Source: an uncultured Deefgea sp. (GTDB taxonomy: Bacteria > Pseudomonadota > Gammaproteobacteria > Burkholderiales > Chitinibacteraceae). From it: DNA of 44,925 nt. This document shows, piece by piece, positions 43,089 to 44,925 of the stretch (position 1 is its first letter; each line of letters starts with the position of its first letter). Made by a program: the position numbers and the translations under genes. The notes under the pieces were generated by a model. The model was not told the origin of the DNA. It made no database searches and saw only the letters and a program-made list of their open reading frames with translations. The DNA lies in contig NZ_CAMTIA010000024.1 in the NCBI RefSeq assembly GCF_947072475.1, forward strand, positions 1 through 44,925. The letters run 5' to 3'.

Positions 43089-43617
43089 ACCCGTCACGTT
43101 GATGGGAAAAAACCGCGCAAACGCGACGGCTTAACTCTAAGTCCACACCCCTAAGACTTTAACTCAAGCTTGTTGCGACTTGAATTGAGCTATGGCGTGA
43201 TCAAGCGCTGACTTGGGCCTTGGCGTTTCAAGCCCAAGCTGGCGCTGTATTGCTTCATTCAATCTCAAAGCTCTACCAATAGGTATTGACCACTAGCCTT
43301 TAGCTTAAATGACCTAGCGGCCAATACCCAATTAGGCGTGGCAATGTTCAAATTTGGTGTTGATGCTGTGCCGCGCTCGTCGAGCTGGGGCTTAAAAACC
43401 CGTTCAAGCGCACCGAGTGAGGAGAGAGACAAACAGTTTTATCGTTTGGCTCACGATCGATCGAGGGCACAGCGGAGCTGGGCGCGCTCGGGTCGCCTTT
43501 CTTTTCCCCTATTTTCTTTGGCGAGACAAAGAAAATAAGGTCCCCGTCGCGGACTGCGACTGTAAACAGCCGTGCCGCAGGCACTTAAAACCATCAACAC
43601 GTAATCTGAACATTGCC
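43089..43617. other. Intergenic region with stem-loops and an interspersed repeat
   Basis: No gene is supported here. An imperfect hairpin after the operon uses CCGTCACGTT (43091-43100) and AACGCGACGG (43120-43129) and may end transcription, though no T tract follows. A second hairpin combines AGCGC-TGA-CTTGGGC (43204-43218) with GCCCAAG-CTG-GCGCT (43232-43245). The right part (43480-43545) is an interspersed repeat, listed separately. Confidence 0.55.
43490..43540. repeat. Interspersed palindromic repeat (CTTTCTTT type)
   Basis: TATTTTCTTTG (43510-43520), loop GCGAGA, CAAAGAAAATA (43527-43537) forms an 11-bp stem preceded by GGTCGCCTTTCTTTTCCCC. I know similar GCCTTTCTTTT...CTTTGGCG...CAAAGAAA elements scattered between genes of many betaproteobacteria and xanthomonads. 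Confidence 0.65.
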
Positions 43618-44532
43618 TTAGGCGTAATAGCGTTGCGAGAATTCCAGCATCCGCTCAATTGGTAAGCGTGCTGCTTCCATATCGCTGGCAGTCAGATAAT
43701 CAATCTCGGTGCCCTGCCCCGCTTGGGCGCGTTTCACCGCCTCAATTGTATTCATTTTCATATACGGGCAAGAATTACACTGGCAACCGGCATAAATCGG
43801 CGCTTGCTCGATGGTTAGATCCGGTCGCGCCAAGCGCATATTGTACAAAATGCCATCTTCAGTCGCGACGAAGATCACGCCATCGGGCTCTTGGTCATAC
43901 GCTTTAATCCAGTTCAACATGCCTGAGGTCGAACCGACGTAATCAGCTTGCTGCAGCACTGGCAACGGGCTTTCAGGATGGGCAATCAAGTATTTGGCGG
44001 TGCTGCACGCAGCAAATGCTTCATCGAGCGCCGCTTGGTTAAACTTATCATGCACTTCACACACCGCCGACCATAAAGGCATATCGTAGCCGTGCTGGAA
44101 GTTCAAATACGCGCCCATATTCCGATCTGGCGAGAAAATAACTTTTTTACCTTCGGCATACAAATGCGCAATGATGTCATCCACATTGCGGCTGGTGACG
44201 ATCCAGTCCGACAACGCTTTGTGTTCGGCCGAGCTATTGATATACGACACATGCACATGATCAGGATACGATTCACGCCAAGCTTTCAGCGCGCTCACAT
44301 CGGTTTGCGTTACCAAAGAACAGGTAGAACCGGCATCGGGCAAAATCACTTTGGCATTCGGATTCAAAATCTTGGCGGTTTCCGCCATAAAACGCACACC
44401 GGCAAACACAATAATATCGGCGTCGGCATCGCGAGCAAACAACGACAATTCCAAACTATCGCCAACCTTATCCGCCATTTGCTGGATTTCAGGCTGGGTA
44501 TAATAATGAGCAAGCGTCACAACGCGTGGCAT
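43618..44532 (-). CDS. nadA: Quinolinate synthase
   Basis: From ATG 44532 (AAGGA seven bases upstream) the 304-residue protein is the short form of NadA. It condenses iminoaspartate with dihydroxyacetone phosphate to quinolinate, the NAD precursor. Its three homologous domains contain HYYTQPEIQQMAD, VFAGVRFMAETAKILNPNAKVILPD, HPESPLPVLQQADYVGSTSGM and VATEDGILYNM. Cluster ligands are probably Cys71 (STCSL), a cysteine in SAVCEVH, and one of the CQCNSC cysteines. A slightly longer frame starts at 44550 but lacks a ribosome binding site. NadB and NadC are not in the window. Confidence 0.95.
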   Translation of the reverse strand: MPRVVTLAHYYTQPEIQQMADKVGDSLELSLFARDADADIIVFAGVRFMAETAKILNPNAKVILPDAGSTCSLVTQTDVSALKAWRESYPDHVHVSYINSSAEHKALSDWIVTSRNVDDIIAHLYAEGKKVIFSPDRNMGAYLNFQHGYDMPLWSAVCEVHDKFNQAALDEAFAACSTAKYLIAHPESPLPVLQQADYVGSTSGMLNWIKAYDQEPDGVIFVATEDGILYNMRLARPDLTIEQAPIYAGCQCNSCPYMKMNTIEAVKRAQAGQGTEIDYLTASDMEAARLPIERMLEFSQRYYA

Positions 44533-44692
44533 GGGACTATCCTTAAGCAAGCTACAAAAAGTAAAAGCGATGCAGTCAATACATCGTCATCAATACGCCA
44601 ATCTTACCATGCCTGCCGCCCGCTTTTTTGCCAGAAATGCAGGGGCCCGCACGATTATTTCGCAATTGGGTAGAAAAATATTACAGTTCCTC

Positions 44693-44721
44693 TTGACAGC
44701 TTGATCGCCCTTGTCCATAAT
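44693..44721 (+). promoter_or_regulatory. Sigma-70 promoter of the tRNA-Gly array
   Basis: TTGACA (44693-44698) and CATAAT (44716-44721) are separated by 17 bases and followed by a C-rich discriminator (TCGCCTCC), the usual design of strong stable-RNA promoters. The first tRNA starts 40 bases later. Confidence 0.85.
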
Positions 44722-44761
44722 TCGCCTCCTCTGCAAATCACATCGATCTGCAGACACGGAT

Positions 44762-44837
44762 GCGGGATTAGCTCAGTTGGTAGAGCGATACCTTGCCAAG
44801 GTATAGGTCGAGAGTTCGAGTCTCTTATCCCGCTCCA
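44762..44837 (+). tRNA. tRNA-Gly (anticodon GCC), first copy
   Basis: A 76-base cloverleaf with encoded CCA: acceptor GCGGGAT pairing with the ATCCCGC before TCCA, D arm GCTCAGTTGGTAGAGC, anticodon loop TTGCCAA (GCC), and T loop TTCGAGT. It is separated by 36 bases from an identical second copy. Confidence 0.95.
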
Positions 44838-44873
44838 AAAAATGGCGTAGTACACAGCATCAGCAGTATCGAT

Positions 44874-44925
44874 GCGGGATTAGCTCAGTTGGTAGAGCGA
44901 TACCTTGCCAAGGTATAGGTCGAGA
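44874..44925 (+). tRNA. tRNA-Gly (GCC), second copy cut by the window end
   Basis: The first 52 bases are identical to the copy at 44762, including the GCC anticodon. The remaining T arm and acceptor lie beyond the window. This shows a tandem tRNA-Gly operon. Confidence 0.9.

Noticed and set aside
43338-43538. Open frames across the region before nadA
   Set aside because: They are translations of an interspersed palindromic repeat, which often produces spurious hypothetical proteins.

Overview
The window looks like a chromosome segment of a chitin-degrading betaproteobacterium of the Neisseriales, plausibly Chitinibacteraceae (Chitinibacter/Deefgea/Iodobacter type). The basis is the rpsU-yqeY-dnaG-rpoD macromolecular synthesis cluster, the betaproteobacterial style of the proteins, moderate GC, and a secreted two-CBM GH18 chitinase next to a type II secretion-like operon. 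The genus is inferred; no 16S gene is present.

The left half (about 1-22.6 kb) is accessory DNA. It opens with a 35-bp tandem repeat, a divergent SRAP (YedK/HMCES-type) gene and a umuDC operon, both probably sharing one LexA-like operator. Next come orphan genes and a three-gene unknown module (2.85-4.5 kb), a serine recombinase with res-like repeats (4.6-5.3 kb), and a cassette-like gene (DUF7668-type) enclosed by an exact 17-bp inverted repeat and carrying integron-like core motifs. A scrambled zone (6.7-8.6 kb) follows: a 5'-truncated nucleotidyltransferase abuts a 5'-truncated tyrosine integrase, and a second decayed copy of the nucleotidyltransferase lies 1.4 kb away.

From 8.6 to 17.3 kb lies a type I restriction-modification locus on the minus strand (hsdM, hsdS, hsdR). 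An accessory block of small genes sits between hsdS and hsdR, and a PIN-like unknown follows hsdR. An orphan paralogous to one at 2.85 kb stands divergently beside hsdM. From 17.9 to 21.3 kb is a small phage-satellite- or plasmid-like element: AlpA-like regulator, small HTH-like protein, RepA-type ATPase, and downstream of it iteron-like repeats plus a strongly folded segment that together look like a replication origin. About 1.3 kb of AT-rich DNA without convincing genes separates it from a tRNA-Ile(CAU) gene, the likely border with the core chromosome.

The right half (22.6-44.9 kb) is core-like: tRNA-Ile2, rpoD, dnaG, yqeY and rpsU, then divergent tsaD, a fumarylacetoacetate-hydrolase family gene, a CobD/CbiB-family membrane protein, sodB, and the chitinase with a long foldable leader. 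An eleven-gene, tightly overlapped secretion operon follows. It mixes GspG/F/E/D with PilM/N/O/P-like assembly proteins and three further pseudopilin-like proteins, and the neighbouring chitinase suggests what it may export. The window ends with nadA and the start of a tandem tRNA-Gly(GCC) array.

The most interesting candidates are the origin-like region beside the RepA gene, the hybrid secretion operon next to the chitinase with its attenuator-like leader, the orphan paralogue pair, the inverted-repeat-bounded cassette gene, and the recombination junction at about 7.29 kb. All identifications rest on reading motifs by eye; no database search was run.
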